From Rathayibacter sp. VKM Ac-2879 (GTDB taxonomy: Bacteria; Actinomycetota; Actinomycetes; Actinomycetales; Microbacteriaceae): a stretch of DNA of 64,000 bases. A program made the position numbers and the translations under genes. The notes under the pieces were generated by a model, which worked only from the letters and a program-made list of their open reading frames with translations, made no database searches and was not told the origin of the DNA. Below are positions 6,646 to 15,717 of the stretch, piece by piece. Location: NCBI RefSeq assembly GCF_015351245.1, contig NZ_JADKSO010000001.1, positions 434,001-498,000 of the forward strand, written 5' to 3'. Within the stretch, counting starts at the first letter, position 1. Every line of letters starts with the position of its first letter.

Positions 6646-9600
6646 TCAGAGCAGCGCGTCCGTCAGGTGGTCGGGGGCGCCGAAGCGGTGGGCCGTGACC
6701 GAGACGGCCTGCTCACGCACGAACGGCAGCAGCTCCAGTCGTCCCGCCTCGGTCGCCTCGCCCGCGTAGACCGCGAGGTCCGGGCGGCCACCGGTGACCG
6801 CCGTCACGGAGGAGGTATCGGCGCCGAGCAGGCGCACCCGGCCGGCCCCGTGCGCGCGCACCCGCGCCTCCCAGGCGCCCTCGTCCTCGACGACCACGCT
6901 CGACGCCACCGCTCCGAGCGCTGCGGCGAGCTGCGGAGGCGGCGCCACTGCACTCGACAGCACGACGCGCGCCTGCGCGGTCGCCGCCGCGACGGCCACA
7001 CGCGCGAGCGAGCCCAGCGGTTCCCCGGTGGCCAGCCGCACCAAGACGGCGGAGTCGTAAGGCCGGTGCCGGAACACGTTCCGCTCGGCCTCGAGCCCCG
7101 TCACATCGCGCGCCGGAGCGATGTGCTCGGCCCACGCGACGGCGCACGAGCGGGCCGTGCGTTCGACGCCGGCCGCCTCCTCTGCCGAGAGCTCGGCGCG
7201 CGCCGCCGCGACGAGACCTGACGCGGCCTGTGCGACGGGAGCCGTCGCCTCCGCCGGCGCCGACCTCCAGGAGCCGAGACCGAGGAGATAGTCCGGCCCG
7301 CCCGCCTTCGTGCCCGGTCCGACGGCCGACTTCTTCCAGCCGCCGAACGGCTGACGCTGCACGATCGCGCCGGTGATCCCGCGGTTCACGTACAGGTTGC
7401 CGGCGTCGATCCCCTCCAGCCATAGGCCGATCTCGGCCGGGTCGAGCGCGTGCAAGCCCGAGGTGAGGCCGTAGTCGACCTCGTTCACGAGCGCGATCGC
7501 CTCGTCGAGCGTCTCGGCGGTCATGATGCCCAGGATCGGGCCGAAGTACTCGGTGCGGTGGTACTCGGAGCCGCGCCGTACGCCGTCGCGCACGCCCGGG
7601 CTCCAGAGGCGGCCGGTGTCGTCGAGCCTGCGCGGCTCGAGCAGCCAGCGCTCGCCGGGGCCGAGCGTCGTCAGGCCGTGCAGGAGCTTGCCCGAGGCCG
7701 GCTCGATCACCGGGCCCATTCGCGAGGCGGGATCGTCCGGCCAGCCGACCGTGAGCGAGGCGACCGCGTCGAGCAGTTGCGCCCGGAACCGCTTCGACCG
7801 GGCGACGGAGCCCACCAGCACGACGAGCGAGGCGGCGGAGCACTTCTGGCCCGCGTGCCCGAAAGCGCTTGCCACCACATCCTTCACCGCACCATCGACA
7901 TCGGCCGAAGGAGTGACCACGATCGCGTTCTTGCCGCTCGTCTCCGCGAGCAGCGGCAGGTCGTCCCGGAACGAACGGAACAGCTCGGCCGTCTCGTAGG
8001 CGCCAGTGAGGATCACGCGATCGACCGCCGGGTGGGCGATGAGGTCTCGGCCCAACTCCTCTTCGGGCAGGCGGAGCAGCCGCAGCGCATCGCGGGGCAC
8101 GCCCGCCGCCCAGAGAGCCTCGGCCACCACGGCCCCGCAGCGCACGGTCGGACCGGCCGGCTTGAGCACGACGGCGGAGCCGGCAGCGAGCGCCGCGAGC
8201 ACGCCGCCGGCCGGGATCGCGACCGGGAAGTTCCACGGCGGAGCGACGACGGTCAGCGCCGCAGGACGGAAGCGTGCGCCGTCGATCGCGTCGAGCTCGC
8301 GGGCGCGCTCCGCGTAGTAATGCGCGAAGTCGATCGCCTCCGAGACCTCCGGATCACCCTGATCGAGCGGCTTGCCGCCCTCGGCAGCCATCACTTCGAG
8401 CAGCTCGGACCGGCGAGCCTCCAGCTCGTCGCCCGCGCGGTGCAGGAGGCGGGCGCGCTCGTCGGCGGGCACGCCTCCCCAGCCGCTGGCATGAGTGGCG
8501 GTGAGCACTGCCTCCAGCTCGTCGCGGCTGCCGATCGTGGCCGCCTCGATCGCGTCGACGCCCGCGCGGGAACCGGGGACACGGGCGAGGATCGCCTGCG
8601 CCCATTCCCGATTCGCGGCGACGGCGGGGTCGGTGTCGGGCGTGCTGCGGAAGTCGCCGAAGCCGGGGCGTCCGGCCGCGGCGAAGCGGTCCGGCACGCG
8701 GTGCGCGGCGGGTACCGCGCCGTCGAGGGCGGCAACGGAGGCGCGGAACCGCTCCTCCTCGCGGGCGAACAGCGCGGGGTCGGCGTCGAGCTCGAAGACG
8801 GCCGACATGAAGTTGTCGCTCGACGCGCCCTCTTCGAGACGGCGGATCAGGTAGGCGATCGCCACGTCGAACTCGGCCGGAGCGACCACCGGCGTATAGA
8901 GCAGGAGCGAGCCGACGCTTCGGCGCACCGCCTCCGCTTGCCCCTGTGCCATGCCGAGGAGCATCTCGTACTCGATGCCTTCGCGGACGCCGCGCTCGCC
9001 CGCGAGCAGCCAGGAGTAGGCGATGTCGAAGAGGTTGTGTCCTGCGATGCCGAGCCGGACGGCGCGGATGCGGTCGGGGTGCAGCGCGTAGTCGAGCACG
9101 CGCTTGTAGTTCGTGTCGGAGTCCTGTTTCGTGCTCCAGGTCGCGAGCGGCCAGCCGTGCACCGAGGCCTCGACCTGTTCCATGGGGAGGTTCGCGCCCT
9201 TCACCAAGCGCACCTTGATCGCGGCGCCGCCGCGCTCGTGTCGCGTTGCGCTCCACTCCTGCAGCCGGATCATCGCCGAGAGGGCGTCAGGAAGGTAGGC
9301 CTGCAGCACGATGCCTGCTTCGAGGCCGAGGAACTCGGGGCGGTCGAGGAGGCGCGTGAAGACCGTGATGGTGAGATCGAGGTCCTTGTACTCCTCCATG
9401 TCGAGGTTGATGAACTTGTGCGGCGAGAAGCCGGCCGCGCGGGCGAACAGTGGTGTCAGCTCCGCCACGATGTCCTCCACGGCGGCGTCGAACGCCCACG
9501 GGTTGTGCGGCGCGACGGTCGACGAGACCTTGATCGAGACGTAGTCGACGTCATCGCGGTCGAGGAGGCGATGGGTGCCCTCGAGTCGGCGCTGCGCCTC

Positions 9601-10098
9601 CGCCCGGCCGAGCACGGCCTCGCCGAGCAAGTTCATGTTCAGGCGCACGCCGTCGCGGCGGATCCTGGCGATGGCAGGACCGAGCCGCGAGTCGCTCGCG
9701 TCGATGATGAGGTGGCCGACCATCCTCCGCAGCATCCGGCGGGCGATCGGCACCACGATGCCCGGCAGGAGCGGCGCCACGATGCCGCCCAGCGCGACGG
9801 CCGCGCGCAGGGGGGCGGGGAGGAACCGGGGCACGCCGCCCGCGATCGAGCGCAGCGCGGAGGCGGCCACGCGGGTGTCTTCCGGGCGGACGACGCCGTC
9901 GACGAAGCCGACGGTGAAGTCGAGGCCGGACGGGTCCTTCAGGACCCCGGCCAGCTGGGCGCCGGAGGCATCGGTCGGAACCTCAGCGGCCTCTCGCAGC
10001 CAACGGCGCACCAGGGCGACGCTGTCGTCGACCAGGCGCGGGTCGACGGAGTCGGGGGAGGGCCCGGTGGGGCGAGGGGAGTCGACGAGATCCGTCAT
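6646..10098 (-). CDS. putA: Bifunctional proline dehydrogenase / glutamate-semialdehyde dehydrogenase PutA
   Basis: A 1150-residue two-domain protein. The N-terminal half is a proline dehydrogenase barrel (DVDYVSIKVSS near residue 180, then KFINLDMEEYKDLDLT, and YEMLLGMAQGQ). The C-terminal half is an aldehyde dehydrogenase with PPWNFPVAIPAGG, LAETSGKNAIVV and the active-site Cys753 in GHAGQKCSAAS. Together they oxidise proline to glutamate through P5C. It lacks the N-terminal ribbon-helix-helix domain that makes some PutA proteins self-regulating, so control in trans by the divergent LysR gene is likely. The last 150 residues are a variable C-terminal extension. Confidence 0.93.
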   Translation of the reverse strand: MTDLVDSPRPTGPSPDSVDPRLVDDSVALVRRWLREAAEVPTDASGAQLAGVLKDPSGLDFTVGFVDGVVRPEDTRVAASALRSIAGGVPRFLPAPLRAAVALGGIVAPLLPGIVVPIARRMLRRMVGHLIIDASDSRLGPAIARIRRDGVRLNMNLLGEAVLGRAEAQRRLEGTHRLLDRDDVDYVSIKVSSTVAPHNPWAFDAAVEDIVAELTPLFARAAGFSPHKFINLDMEEYKDLDLTITVFTRLLDRPEFLGLEAGIVLQAYLPDALSAMIRLQEWSATRHERGGAAIKVRLVKGANLPMEQVEASVHGWPLATWSTKQDSDTNYKRVLDYALHPDRIRAVRLGIAGHNLFDIAYSWLLAGERGVREGIEYEMLLGMAQGQAEAVRRSVGSLLLYTPVVAPAEFDVAIAYLIRRLEEGASSDNFMSAVFELDADPALFAREEERFRASVAALDGAVPAAHRVPDRFAAAGRPGFGDFRSTPDTDPAVAANREWAQAILARVPGSRAGVDAIEAATIGSRDELEAVLTATHASGWGGVPADERARLLHRAGDELEARRSELLEVMAAEGGKPLDQGDPEVSEAIDFAHYYAERARELDAIDGARFRPAALTVVAPPWNFPVAIPAGGVLAALAAGSAVVLKPAGPTVRCGAVVAEALWAAGVPRDALRLLRLPEEELGRDLIAHPAVDRVILTGAYETAELFRSFRDDLPLLAETSGKNAIVVTPSADVDGAVKDVVASAFGHAGQKCSAASLVVLVGSVARSKRFRAQLLDAVASLTVGWPDDPASRMGPVIEPASGKLLHGLTTLGPGERWLLEPRRLDDTGRLWSPGVRDGVRRGSEYHRTEYFGPILGIMTAETLDEAIALVNEVDYGLTSGLHALDPAEIGLWLEGIDAGNLYVNRGITGAIVQRQPFGGWKKSAVGPGTKAGGPDYLLGLGSWRSAPAEATAPVAQAASGLVAAARAELSAEEAAGVERTARSCAVAWAEHIAPARDVTGLEAERNVFRHRPYDSAVLVRLATGEPLGSLARVAVAAATAQARVVLSSAVAPPPQLAAALGAVASSVVVEDEGAWEARVRAHGAGRVRLLGADTSSVTAVTGGRPDLAVYAGEATEAGRLELLPFVREQAVSVTAHRFGAPDHLTDALL

Positions 10099-10175
10099 GA
10101 TGCGGTCCTTCTGCTGCGAGGGTCGGTGTCCTCAGTATTCGGGCGAGTACCGTTGAGCAGAAGCGACCGTTTCTT

Positions 10176-10187
10176 ACCGATATCGGT
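10176..10187. promoter_or_regulatory. Palindrome in the putA/LysR divergent region
   Basis: ACCGATATCGGT is a perfect 12-base palindrome in the 104-base gap between divergent putA and the LysR gene, 16 bases ahead of the LysR ATG. A GACCG half-site lies 11 bases before it. This fits a LysR-type operator that represses the regulator and activates putA. The role is inferred from position. Confidence 0.5.
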
Positions 10188-10202
10188 CAACTAATCTGAT
10201 GA

Positions 10203-11105
10203 ATGGAGCGTGCCGTGCTCGATGTCCGCCGGCTGGTCCTGCTCCGGGAGGTCGCTATCCGCGGCACCCTCGCCGCCGCCGCCGAGGCGCTGGCCTACAG
10301 TCCCTCTGCCGTGTCGCAGCAGCTCACCGTGCTCGAGCGTGAGACCGGGGTCGAATTGCTGCGCAAGGTCGGCCGGCGCGTGCAGCTCACTCCGCAGGCC
10401 GAGATCTTGGTCGCGGCGGCGGGTGAGGTGCTCGCGCTGCTCGAGCGCGCGGAGGCGGCGCTCGCCGCGTCCGGCGAGTCGGTCACGGGCCGCGTCCGAG
10501 TCGCGGTGTTCCAGTCGGCGGCGCTCGCGCTGATGCCGGGAGCGCTGCGGGCGGTCGCCGAGCGCTTCCCCGAGGTGCGGGTCGAGATGGTGCAGCGCGA
10601 GCCGGAGGGTGCGCTGCACGAGACGTCGTGGGCGCGAGAGTTCGACCTCGTGGTGGCCGAGCAGTATCCCGGGCACTCGACCTCGTGGCTGCCCGGTCTG
10701 GTGCGCAGCGACCTCACGACCGATGCGATCCGTCTCGCGGTGAGCCGCGACTCCGCGATCGCCTCGTTGGCCGACGCCCGGGACGAGCCGTGGGTGATGG
10801 AGCCGCGAGGCACGGCGAGCCGCCACTTCGCCGAGCAGAGTTGCCGCCTCGCCGGTTTCGAGCCGGACGTGCGCTTCGAGACCGCCGATCTACAGGCGCA
10901 GATCCGCCTGGCCGCCTCGGGCAACGCCGTCGCGCTGATGCCCGATCTGGTCTGGGCGGGCGCGGAGCCCGACTGCCGCCTCCTCGACCTGCCGCGTCGC
11001 CCCCGCCGCACGATTTTCACGGCCCAGCGGGAGGCGGGCCTTGCCTCGCCCGCCGTCCGCGTCTTCCGCGACTGCCTCGCCGAGGTCGCTGCGGCCCACG
11101 TCTGA
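10203..11105 (+). CDS. LysR family transcriptional regulator, probable putA regulator
   Basis: A 300-residue LysR-type protein. The winged helix-turn-helix spans about residues 8-65 (GTLAAAAEALAYSPSAVSQQLTVLERETGVELL), followed by a linker helix and a two-lobed effector domain (GRVRVAVFQSAALALMPGAL to the C-terminus). It is transcribed away from putA across a short gap with a palindrome. By the usual rule for divergent LysR genes it likely controls putA in response to proline or P5C. The start could also be the GTG at 10215, giving a more family-like MLDVRRL start. Its 3' end meets a family A palindrome shared with the next gene. Confidence 0.88.
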   Translation: MERAVLDVRRLVLLREVAIRGTLAAAAEALAYSPSAVSQQLTVLERETGVELLRKVGRRVQLTPQAEILVAAAGEVLALLERAEAALAASGESVTGRVRVAVFQSAALALMPGALRAVAERFPEVRVEMVQREPEGALHETSWAREFDLVVAEQYPGHSTSWLPGLVRSDLTTDAIRLAVSRDSAIASLADARDEPWVMEPRGTASRHFAEQSCRLAGFEPDVRFETADLQAQIRLAASGNAVALMPDLVWAGAEPDCRLLDLPRRPRRTIFTAQREAGLASPAVRVFRDCLAEVAAAHV

Positions 11106-11128
11106 CCCGCCCCGCCCCCGCCCCTCCC

Positions 11129-11197
11129 CTCCCGCGAGATGCCACTTATGACGACGACACGCCGACGGATTACCGCAGAGGTGGCATCTCGCGGGAG
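11129..11197. repeat. Family A palindromic element, copy 3
   Basis: Arms CTCCCGCGAGATGCCAC (11129-11145) and GTGGCATCTCGCGGGAG (11181-11197) are perfect 17-base complements. The centre has CGACACGCCGACGG, like copy 2. It lies between convergent genes. The last codons of the membrane acyltransferase gene, ending REMPPLR and the stop, are read from this element, so it has become part of that gene's 3' end. Confidence 0.75.
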
Positions 11198-12432
11198 CGG
11201 GAGCGGGAGCGGGCGGGCGCGAGCGCGCCGCCGGGCAGGCGATCAGCCACGGCGTGGACGCGGCGGCTGATGAACGCCTCCAGGGGTCCGCGCCGCCCCG
11301 TGCGGAGGAGGTAGGCGCCGACCGCCAGGGCCGCTGCGGTATGGATCGCAATGGCGCCGGGGCCGAACGACCACCAGGGTGCCCCCTTCGTCGGGACGAG
11401 AATAGTCAGCAAGATCAGTGCGTCGATGCCGAAGAAGTGGGCGACATAGAGCGTCAGCGGCGCCGATCCAGCCCGGGCGACGACAGCGAGCGGGAGCGGC
11501 AGCGGAGAGCGCAGGAGGGGCACGAGGAGGAGGAGGACGGCGAGCACGAAGAGCGCGACTCCGCCCGTTCGCAGAATATCGGCGGTCGTCCCGGTGTGCG
11601 GCGCGGCGCTGAGCACCGCGATCCAGCCGCCGCCCAACGGCGTCCCGAATCCTTGAGCGGTGGTCAGCTCGCGGGCCTTGTCTGCGGTCTGCCCGGTTGC
11701 GATCAGTGCGGCGGTCACCAGTGGTCGGCTGAGGAGGTCGGCGGTGGCGCCGGCGGCGGCCATGACGGCTCCCGAGAGCAGAAGGGTCAGTGCAGCGCGC
11801 CGGGGTCGCGCCGCTCGGACGAGGAGGCGACCGGCGCAGACCCCGAAAAGGAGGAACGTGATCCAGGTCACGCCCGGGTAGAAGCCGGTGAACAGGACTG
11901 TCTGAAGGAAGTCGAGCGGAGAAGCGAGCGAGGGAAAGGGGATCGCCCCCGTGGGCCCCGTGCTCCTCGCCCACAGGATCAGATGCGGGCTCGCGAGGGT
12001 CAGGGTCGCTGCGAGGGTGAGCAGCGCGCCGGTCGGTAGCCAGATCAGGCAGGCGACGACGATCAAGGCGACGCCGTAGTAGGAGAGCACCATCACGATG
12101 AACGACGGAACTGCACCGAGGGCCAGCCCGATCAGCGCGAGGAGGACGCCGCGGACCGCGACGGACACGCACGCGGCGAGAGTCCTCCCCTCCTCGAGGA
12201 GGCGCCGGGTCGACACGACGACGCTGACTCCTCCGAGGACCGCGAACAGAGTGGAGGGGAAGCCCGTCACGACGGCCAGGACCGGCCCGGGTGCTTTGCC
12301 GAGCAACAGGTGCTCGCTGAACATCCCCAGCAGCGCGAGGAATCGGGCGAGGTCGAGAGCGACGATCCTGTCAGGCTGCCAGGGTGTGGCCGCCGGCCGG
12401 AGGAGGGCCGAGAGACGGGTGGCGAGGCGCAT
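11170..12432 (-). CDS. HGSNAT/DUF418-like membrane protein (putative acyltransferase)
   Basis: A 420-residue integral membrane protein with about ten hydrophobic segments. The N-terminal RIVALDLARFLALLGMFSEHLL is the entry motif of the heparan-alpha-glucosaminide N-acetyltransferase catalytic-domain family, and SAPLTLYVAHFFGIDALI near residue 345 is the matching C-terminal motif. In bacteria these proteins may acylate cell-surface sugars, with unknown substrate. The ATG at 12432 was chosen because AAAGGA lies eight bases upstream; a longer frame starts at 12459. The final residues RSREMPPLR are coded by a palindromic repeat, suggesting that the original stop codon was replaced when the element arrived. 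Confidence 0.75.
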   Translation of the reverse strand: MRLATRLSALLRPAATPWQPDRIVALDLARFLALLGMFSEHLLLGKAPGPVLAVVTGFPSTLFAVLGGVSVVVSTRRLLEEGRTLAACVSVAVRGVLLALIGLALGAVPSFIVMVLSYYGVALIVVACLIWLPTGALLTLAATLTLASPHLILWARSTGPTGAIPFPSLASPLDFLQTVLFTGFYPGVTWITFLLFGVCAGRLLVRAARPRRAALTLLLSGAVMAAAGATADLLSRPLVTAALIATGQTADKARELTTAQGFGTPLGGGWIAVLSAAPHTGTTADILRTGGVALFVLAVLLLLVPLLRSPLPLPLAVVARAGSAPLTLYVAHFFGIDALILLTILVPTKGAPWWSFGPGAIAIHTAAALAVGAYLLRTGRRGPLEAFISRRVHAVADRLPGGALAPARSRSRSREMPPLR

Positions 12433-12580
12433 GGTGAGAGTCCTTTCGACGTAAGGCACCAGACTGCGGGGGTGAGCCAGGCGAGCGCATCGACCGCCAA
12501 GATGAGGTGGGCTCGCCGAAGGATGACGTCTGAAGGGCGGCGTCGAAGCGGTCGGGACAGGACGACGCAGGCGAGGCGCG

Positions 12581-13189
12581 TCAGCCGAGCGCGAGCGATG
12601 CCGCTAGCGCCAGCATCAGCACCGCGACTGCCGCATCCAGTGCCCGCCACGCCACGCGACTCCGGAACAGCGGCCGCAACACCCGCGCGCCGAACCCGAG
12701 CGCGGTGAACCAGAGCACGCTGCCGCACGCCGCTCCCGCACCGAACCACCAGCGCTCGTCGCCGTGCGTGTTCGCGACCGAGCCCAGCAGCACCACAGTG
12801 TCGAGGTAGACGTGCGGATTGAGCAGCGTCAGCGCGAGGCAGGTGCCCACCGCCGTCCGCAGCGACGTGGAGGCGCCCGCCGGGTCGCCGTCGAGGGTTC
12901 CGGGTCGCACTGCCCGCCGCGCGGCGAGTGCCGCGTACGCCAGGAGGAAGAGGATGCCGCCCCAGCGGATCACGACGAGCAGCCCCGGCGCCGAGTCGAG
13001 CATCGCGCCGATTCCCGCGATGCCGAGGACGATCAGCCCCGCATCGGCCGCGGCGCAGATCGCGACGACGGCGGGCACGTGCTCGCGACGCAGACCCTGG
13101 CGCAGCACGAAGGCGTTCTGCGCACCGATCGCGACGATGAGCGAGAGGCCGAAGCCGAGGCCTGACAGTGCGGCGAGGAGAGGGGTCAC
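12581..13189 (-). CDS. LysE/ArgO family amino-acid exporter
   Basis: A 202-residue membrane protein with six predicted helices. Family marks are GLSLIVAIGAQNAFVLRQGLRREHV at residues 14-38 and LALTLLNPHVYLDTVVLLG near the middle. LysE/ArgO proteins export lysine or arginine when internal pools rise. The gene is divergent from an ArgP/LysG-like regulator 68 bases away, the classical pairing, so the effector is most likely lysine or arginine. Confidence 0.9.
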   Translation of the reverse strand: MTPLLAALSGLGFGLSLIVAIGAQNAFVLRQGLRREHVPAVVAICAAADAGLIVLGIAGIGAMLDSAPGLLVVIRWGGILFLLAYAALAARRAVRPGTLDGDPAGASTSLRTAVGTCLALTLLNPHVYLDTVVLLGSVANTHGDERWWFGAGAACGSVLWFTALGFGARVLRPLFRSRVAWRALDAAVAVLMLALAASLALG

Positions 13190-13257
13190 GGGTCGACGCT
13201 AGAGCGAGTCCGTCCTGTAGACCAGCTCACGCGTCTTCAGTATCGTAAGCAGAACTG

Positions 13258-14145
13258 ATGTTGTCCGACGACCTCGACCTCCCGCGGCTGCGCGCCCTCG
13301 CCGCCGCAGTCCGCCACGGCTCCTTCGACTCCGCCGCCCGCGCCCTGCACATCACCCCGTCGGCGCTCAGCCAGCGGATCAAGGCGCTCGAGTCGGCGGC
13401 TGGACGCGTGCTGCTCGTGCGCGCACGTCCGGTCGTGGCGACGGAGGCGGGCGCCGGCCTCCTCCGCCTCGCGCGGCAGATCGAGCTGCTCGCCGACGAC
13501 GCCGTGCTAGCCCTCGGCACCGATGTCGGGGAGGCGGGTCGCGCCGGGCCCGTCGTCGTCCCGCTCGCGGTGAACGCCGACTCCCTCGCCACCTGGACGC
13601 TGCCTGCGCTCGCCTCCGTGCCCGACGTGGTGGTCGAGCTGCACCGTGAGGACCAGGAGCACACTGCCGCGTTCCTCCGCGACGGCACCGTGTTGGCCGC
13701 CGTCACGGCGGAGGCGGAGGCGGTGCTCGGCTGCACCGTCGAACGGCTCGGAGCCATGCGATACCACGCGGTGGCGGCTCCGGTCTTCGCCGAGCGCTGG
13801 TTCCCCGGGGGCGACCTCAGGGCGCTCGCCGAGGCTCCGCTCGTCGTCTTCGACGAGAAGGACCGCCTGCAGGAGCGGTTCCTCCGCTCGGCCGGCGTCG
13901 AGGGGCGGCCGCCGCAGCACCGAGTGCCGGGCTCCGCCGATTTCGAACGCGCCGTGCGGCTCGGTCTGGGCTGGGGGATGCTGCCCGAGTTGCAGGCTCC
14001 CCCCGGAGGTGCGGGCCTCGTCGCCCTCGGCGGCGCGCCGGTCGACGTCCCCCTCTACTGGCAGCGGTGGTCGCTGCACACGCCGAGTCTGGACGCCGTG
14101 ACCGCGGCCGTCACCTCGGCGGCCCGCGCCGCCCTGCGTCCCTGA
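13258..14145 (+). CDS. LysR family regulator, ArgP/LysG type
   Basis: A 295-residue LysR-type regulator. The helix-turn-helix GSFDSAARALHITPSALSQRIKALESAAG (residues 22-50) is strongly ArgP-like, as is the later sequence DEKDRLQERFLRS. It is transcribed away from the LysE/ArgO exporter gene, and by family knowledge would activate it when basic amino acids accumulate. The ATG at 13258 lies close to the exporter start, leaving a 68-base shared control region. Confidence 0.9.
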   Translation: MLSDDLDLPRLRALAAAVRHGSFDSAARALHITPSALSQRIKALESAAGRVLLVRARPVVATEAGAGLLRLARQIELLADDAVLALGTDVGEAGRAGPVVVPLAVNADSLATWTLPALASVPDVVVELHREDQEHTAAFLRDGTVLAAVTAEAEAVLGCTVERLGAMRYHAVAAPVFAERWFPGGDLRALAEAPLVVFDEKDRLQERFLRSAGVEGRPPQHRVPGSADFERAVRLGLGWGMLPELQAPPGGAGLVALGGAPVDVPLYWQRWSLHTPSLDAVTAAVTSAARAALRP

Positions 14146-14151
14146 CCCCCG

Positions 14152-14973
14152 TCAGACGGCGAAGACGTCGCGGAGGGTCACCGTCTCGAGGGAGCGCTCG
14201 TGCAGGATGTCGACGAGCTTCGCGTAGACCGTCGTCACCGGGGTGAAGTTGGCGTGGCCGATGACGATGTGCTGCGGCAGGAACCACTGGTTCGCGAATC
14301 CCACGATCTGCTCGGGCGTGATGAGCCCGGAGTCGGACAGCGAGCCGTACCAGAGCGTGGGTGCCGTGTAGCCGATCGCTGCCGCTGCCGCCCGGCTCCG
14401 CTCGTCGGTGTATCCGTACGGCGGCCGGTAGAACGGTGCCGCCTCGACCCCATAGGTCGAGCGGATGAAGTCGCCGTTGCGGCCCAGCTCCTCCTGGATG
14501 CCGCTCGTCGAGAGGCTCGTGAGGTCGGCGTGCGAGTAGGTGTGGTTGGCGAGCTGCACCTGCCCGGAGGCGACCAGCGGCGCCAGCGTGGGCGCGTTCG
14601 TCGTCCAGGAGTCGTACTTGCCGTTGAGGAAGAAGGTCAGTCGCGTTCCGCTGTCTTTCGCGAACTGCGCATAGGCGGCGACGACGTCGGAGTCGGCGCC
14701 GTCGTCGACCGTCCATGCGATCAGCTTCCCGTCGCCCGGCAGCTCCGAGATGACGCCGCCCGGCAGCGGCACCCGGGCACGGACGGGCGAGGGCGCCGCC
14801 GTGACGCTCGGGACCGGGCGGGGAGGAGGGGGCGGGGCCGCGGAGGCGACCACTGCCGGGGCCACGCCGCTCGGGGCGGCCGAGAGCGGGGGGCGTTCGG
14901 GGGTGCACGCGGTGAGTCCGACCGCGGAGGCGGCGATCGCGACGAGCAGTGCGCGGCGTCTGACCGAATCCAC
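14152..14973 (-). CDS. Polysaccharide deacetylase lipoprotein
   Basis: A 273-residue NodB-type deacetylase. The GTG start at 14973 has GAGAGGGG just upstream. The N-terminus RRRALLVAIAASAVGLTAC is a lipoprotein signal with Cys23 as the lipid site, followed by a Pro/Ala-rich linker. Catalytic motifs are visible: WTVDDGADSD (first Asp pair), NHTYSH (zinc histidines) and FYRPPYGYTDER. The family deacetylates N-acetyl sugars in peptidoglycan, chitin or exopolysaccharide. Here it would act outside the membrane, anchored by lipid. The first motif reads VDDG where TFDDG is usual. Confidence 0.85.
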   Translation of the reverse strand: MDSVRRRALLVAIAASAVGLTACTPERPPLSAAPSGVAPAVVASAAPPPPPRPVPSVTAAPSPVRARVPLPGGVISELPGDGKLIAWTVDDGADSDVVAAYAQFAKDSGTRLTFFLNGKYDSWTTNAPTLAPLVASGQVQLANHTYSHADLTSLSTSGIQEELGRNGDFIRSTYGVEAAPFYRPPYGYTDERSRAAAAAIGYTAPTLWYGSLSDSGLITPEQIVGFANQWFLPQHIVIGHANFTPVTTVYAKLVDILHERSLETVTLRDVFAV

Positions 14974-15120
14974 GATCCCCTCTCGTGGCGGCCGATCCCG
15001 GCGCCTCCGCGACCGTAGCTGCCGCTCGGACCGCCGCGCAACATCGCGCCAGGCCGGAGGTGGCCCCACTTCGCGTGCCGCATCCCGATCGGCGCTCCTG
15101 CGGCATCCGCCCTCCCGCCC

Positions 15121-15150
15121 TTGCGGCGTCGGAGCGGGCTCGCGTAAGCT
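15121..15150 (+). promoter_or_regulatory. Possible promoter of rpmB-rpmG-rpsN
   Basis: TTGCGG and TAAGCT, spaced by 18 bases, form a sigma-70-like promoter about 165 bases before rpmB. No clear Zur-box was seen in the leader between this site and the gene. The rest of the 338-base gap from 14974 holds nothing else I recognise. Confidence 0.35.
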
Positions 15151-15311
15151 GTTCAGGTTGCGTGCGTCTGCACGCGCTTGCGCGCTGCCCGCCGGGCGGA
15201 GGCTTCGGCCTTCACCGATCGGACGGGCGGTGTGCCGACAAGTGACCTTGGGTGGGTCGGGCGGGGCCTCGTGCCGCGCGTGGCCCACGGTAACCACACA
15301 TGGAGGAAACC

Positions 15312-15548
15312 ATGGCAGCAGTCTGCCAGGTGACCGGAGCCGTCCCCGGCTTCGGGCACGCCATCTCGCACTCGCACCGGCGCACGAAGCGCCGCTTCGA
15401 CCCGAACGTGCAGAAGAAGACGTACTACGTCCCGTCGCTTCGCCGTAACGTCACCCTGACCCTCTCGGCCAAGGGCATCAAGGTCATCGACGCCCGTGGC
15501 ATCGAGTCCGTCGTCAAGGACATTCTCGCTCGTGGGGTGAAGATCTAA
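15312..15548 (+). CDS. rpmB: 50S ribosomal protein L28
   Basis: A 78-residue L28: [20 protein letters not shown] at the start, then the basic [12 protein letters not shown] and a C-terminal [13 protein letters not shown]. The ATG at 15312 follows GGAGGAAAC. It lacks the CxxC pair of zinc-type L28 (only one Cys is seen), so it is the zinc-free form. It is the first gene of a tight rpmB-rpmG-rpsN operon. Confidence 0.97.
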   Translation: MAAVCQVTGAVPGFGHAISHSHRRTKRRFDPNVQKKTYYVPSLRRNVTLTLSAKGIKVIDARGIESVVKDILARGVKI

Positions 15549-15715
15549 TGGCAAAGCAGCAGGACGTCCGTCCCATCATCAAGCTCCGTTCGACGGCCGG
15601 CACGGGGTACACCTACGTGACCAAGAAGAACCGCCGCAACGACCCCGACCGTCTCGTGCTCAAGAAGTACGACCCCGTAGTGCGCAAGCACGTCGACTTC
15701 CGCGAGGAGCGCTAA
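15548..15715 (+). CDS. rpmG: 50S ribosomal protein L33 (zinc-free type)
   Basis: A 55-residue protein reading [18 protein letters not shown], then [19 protein letters not shown] and ending VDFREER. The ATG overlaps the TAA of rpmB by one base. There are no CxxC zinc-ribbon motifs, so this is the C-minus form of L33. It lies two bases ahead of rpsN. Confidence 0.95.
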   Translation: MAKQQDVRPIIKLRSTAGTGYTYVTKKNRRNDPDRLVLKKYDPVVRKHVDFREER

Positions 15716-15717
15716 GA

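Noticed and set aside
7450-10194. A 914-codon plus-strand open frame opposite putA
   Set aside because: It has low-complexity composition and no recognisable domain; it is a shadow of putA.
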